6,171 nt of DNA. It comes from Acidobacteriota bacterium (GTDB lineage Bacteria; Acidobacteriota; Vicinamibacteria; Vicinamibacterales; 2-12-FULL-66-21). How positions within the stretch are numbered: the stretch's first letter is position 1; every line of letters starts with the position of its first letter. The position numbers were made by a program, and so were the translations under genes. Positions 5,647-6,171 of this stretch are shown here, one piece after another. The notes beneath the pieces are model-generated. The model worked only from the letters and a program-made list of their open reading frames with translations. It searched no databases and was not told the origin of the DNA. The stretch spans positions 1-6,171 of the forward strand of contig JABFWM010000551.1 in the NCBI GenBank assembly GCA_013362195.1, written 5' to 3'.

Positions 5647-6171
5647 AGCGCCTCGCCCTGTTCGTCCTGATTCTCATCGTCCTTGCCGCGACCGCCGGCA
5701 TCTGGATCTATACCGGCGTCGACCGTCCATATAAAGGGTACGCGACGCCAGAGCAGTTCGTGGAGATTCCGCCGGGCGCCGGTCCGGGCTCGATCGGCCG
5801 CCGCCTGGTGGACGCAGGCATCGTGCGCGACGTCACCAGCTTTCGCGCGGCCATCTGGTTGTCACGGCAAGGGCGGCGACTGCAGGCGGGGGAGTACCGC
5901 TTCGACCGTCCGCTCTCCGCGCGCCAGGTCATCGACAAGATCGCGCGCGGCGAGGTGTACGTCAGGCCGATCACCTTTCCCGAAGGGCTGACGATCAAGC
6001 AGATGGCGGCGCTCTACGAGAGCAGGGGGTTCGGCACCGCCGACGCCTTCGTCCAGGCGGCGAAGAATGCCGCGCTCGTTCGCGCACTCGATCCACAGGC
6101 GCCGGACCTCGAGGGCTATCTGTTCCCCAATACCTACGCCCTGCCGCGCAAGGCCACGGCGGATCAGTTGA
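5643..6171 (+). CDS. mltG: Endolytic murein transglycosylase MltG, N-terminal part (C-terminus outside window)
   Basis: MltG is an inner-membrane lytic transglycosylase that cuts nascent peptidoglycan strands and so sets glycan length. Visible are 176 codons: a single transmembrane anchor near the N-terminus (residues 4-24, LALFVLILIVLAATAGIWIY region), a LysM-like domain (about 38-108: FVEIPPGAGPGSIGRRLVDAGIV, LQAGEYRFDRPLSARQVIDKIARGEV), then TFPEGLTIKQMAALYE and the catalytic segment LEGYLFPNTYALP (156-168). Glu157 corresponds to E. coli MltG Glu218. The family more often reads FPDTY where this has FPNTY. The full protein is usually about 330-350 residues, so about half is missing. Start: GTG at 5643 within the GTGA overlap with ruvX; the residues MKRLALF after it give a proper n-region. 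Confidence 0.93.
   Translation, partial: MKRLALFVLILIVLAATAGIWIYTGVDRPYKGYATPEQFVEIPPGAGPGSIGRRLVDAGIVRDVTSFRAAIWLSRQGRRLQAGEYRFDRPLSARQVIDKIARGEVYVRPITFPEGLTIKQMAALYESRGFGTADAFVQAAKNAALVRALDPQAPDLEGYLFPNTYALPRKATADQL

Overview
The window is GC-rich bacterial DNA (roughly two thirds G+C by eye) and almost entirely coding. A LytM amidase activator of the EnvC type, a lipoprotein with a lipobox, and an MltG terminase point to a Gram-negative bacterium with a periplasm. The gene set, the COG3379-like AlkP lipoprotein and the codon bias would fit Acidobacteriota (Vicinamibacteria-like) or a similar environmental phylum. That placement is inference; there is no marker gene here to settle it.

Layout: a 38-bp divergent intergenic region (5147-5184) separates two transcription units. 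Leftward (- strand) run an AlkP-superfamily phosphohydrolase lipoprotein (5146-3077), an EnvC-like murein hydrolase activator (3096-1918) and an S41/CtpA-family PDZ protein (about 1921-740). These three overlap by 20 nt and 4 nt, so they look like one translationally coupled operon. After a short hairpin over the S41 stop codon and a near-consensus promoter, a DppB-type ABC permease follows (674-1, running off the left edge). Rightward (+ strand) run ruvX/yqgF (5185-5646) and mltG (5643 to the right edge), overlapping by 4 nt.

Theme: envelope and peptidoglycan remodelling on both sides of the divergent promoter. EnvC would switch on periplasmic amidases, the S41 protein would dock or scaffold through its PDZ domain, and MltG cuts nascent glycan strands.

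Most notable points: (1) a perfect 27-bp inverted repeat with a 10-nt loop (2986-3049) lies inside the start of the EnvC gene and encodes nearly all of the hydrophobic core of its signal peptide, giving a mirrored TVTVTV...TVTVTV protein segment. Each arm is itself a 19-bp near-palindrome. (2) The S41 protein appears to have lost both catalytic residues (Ser to Gly, Lys to Arg, at exactly the family spacing of 25 residues), so it is probably a pseudoprotease paired with an amidase activator that is itself a degenerate peptidase. (3) The divergent promoter elements lie so close to both start codons that both transcripts may be leaderless or nearly so.
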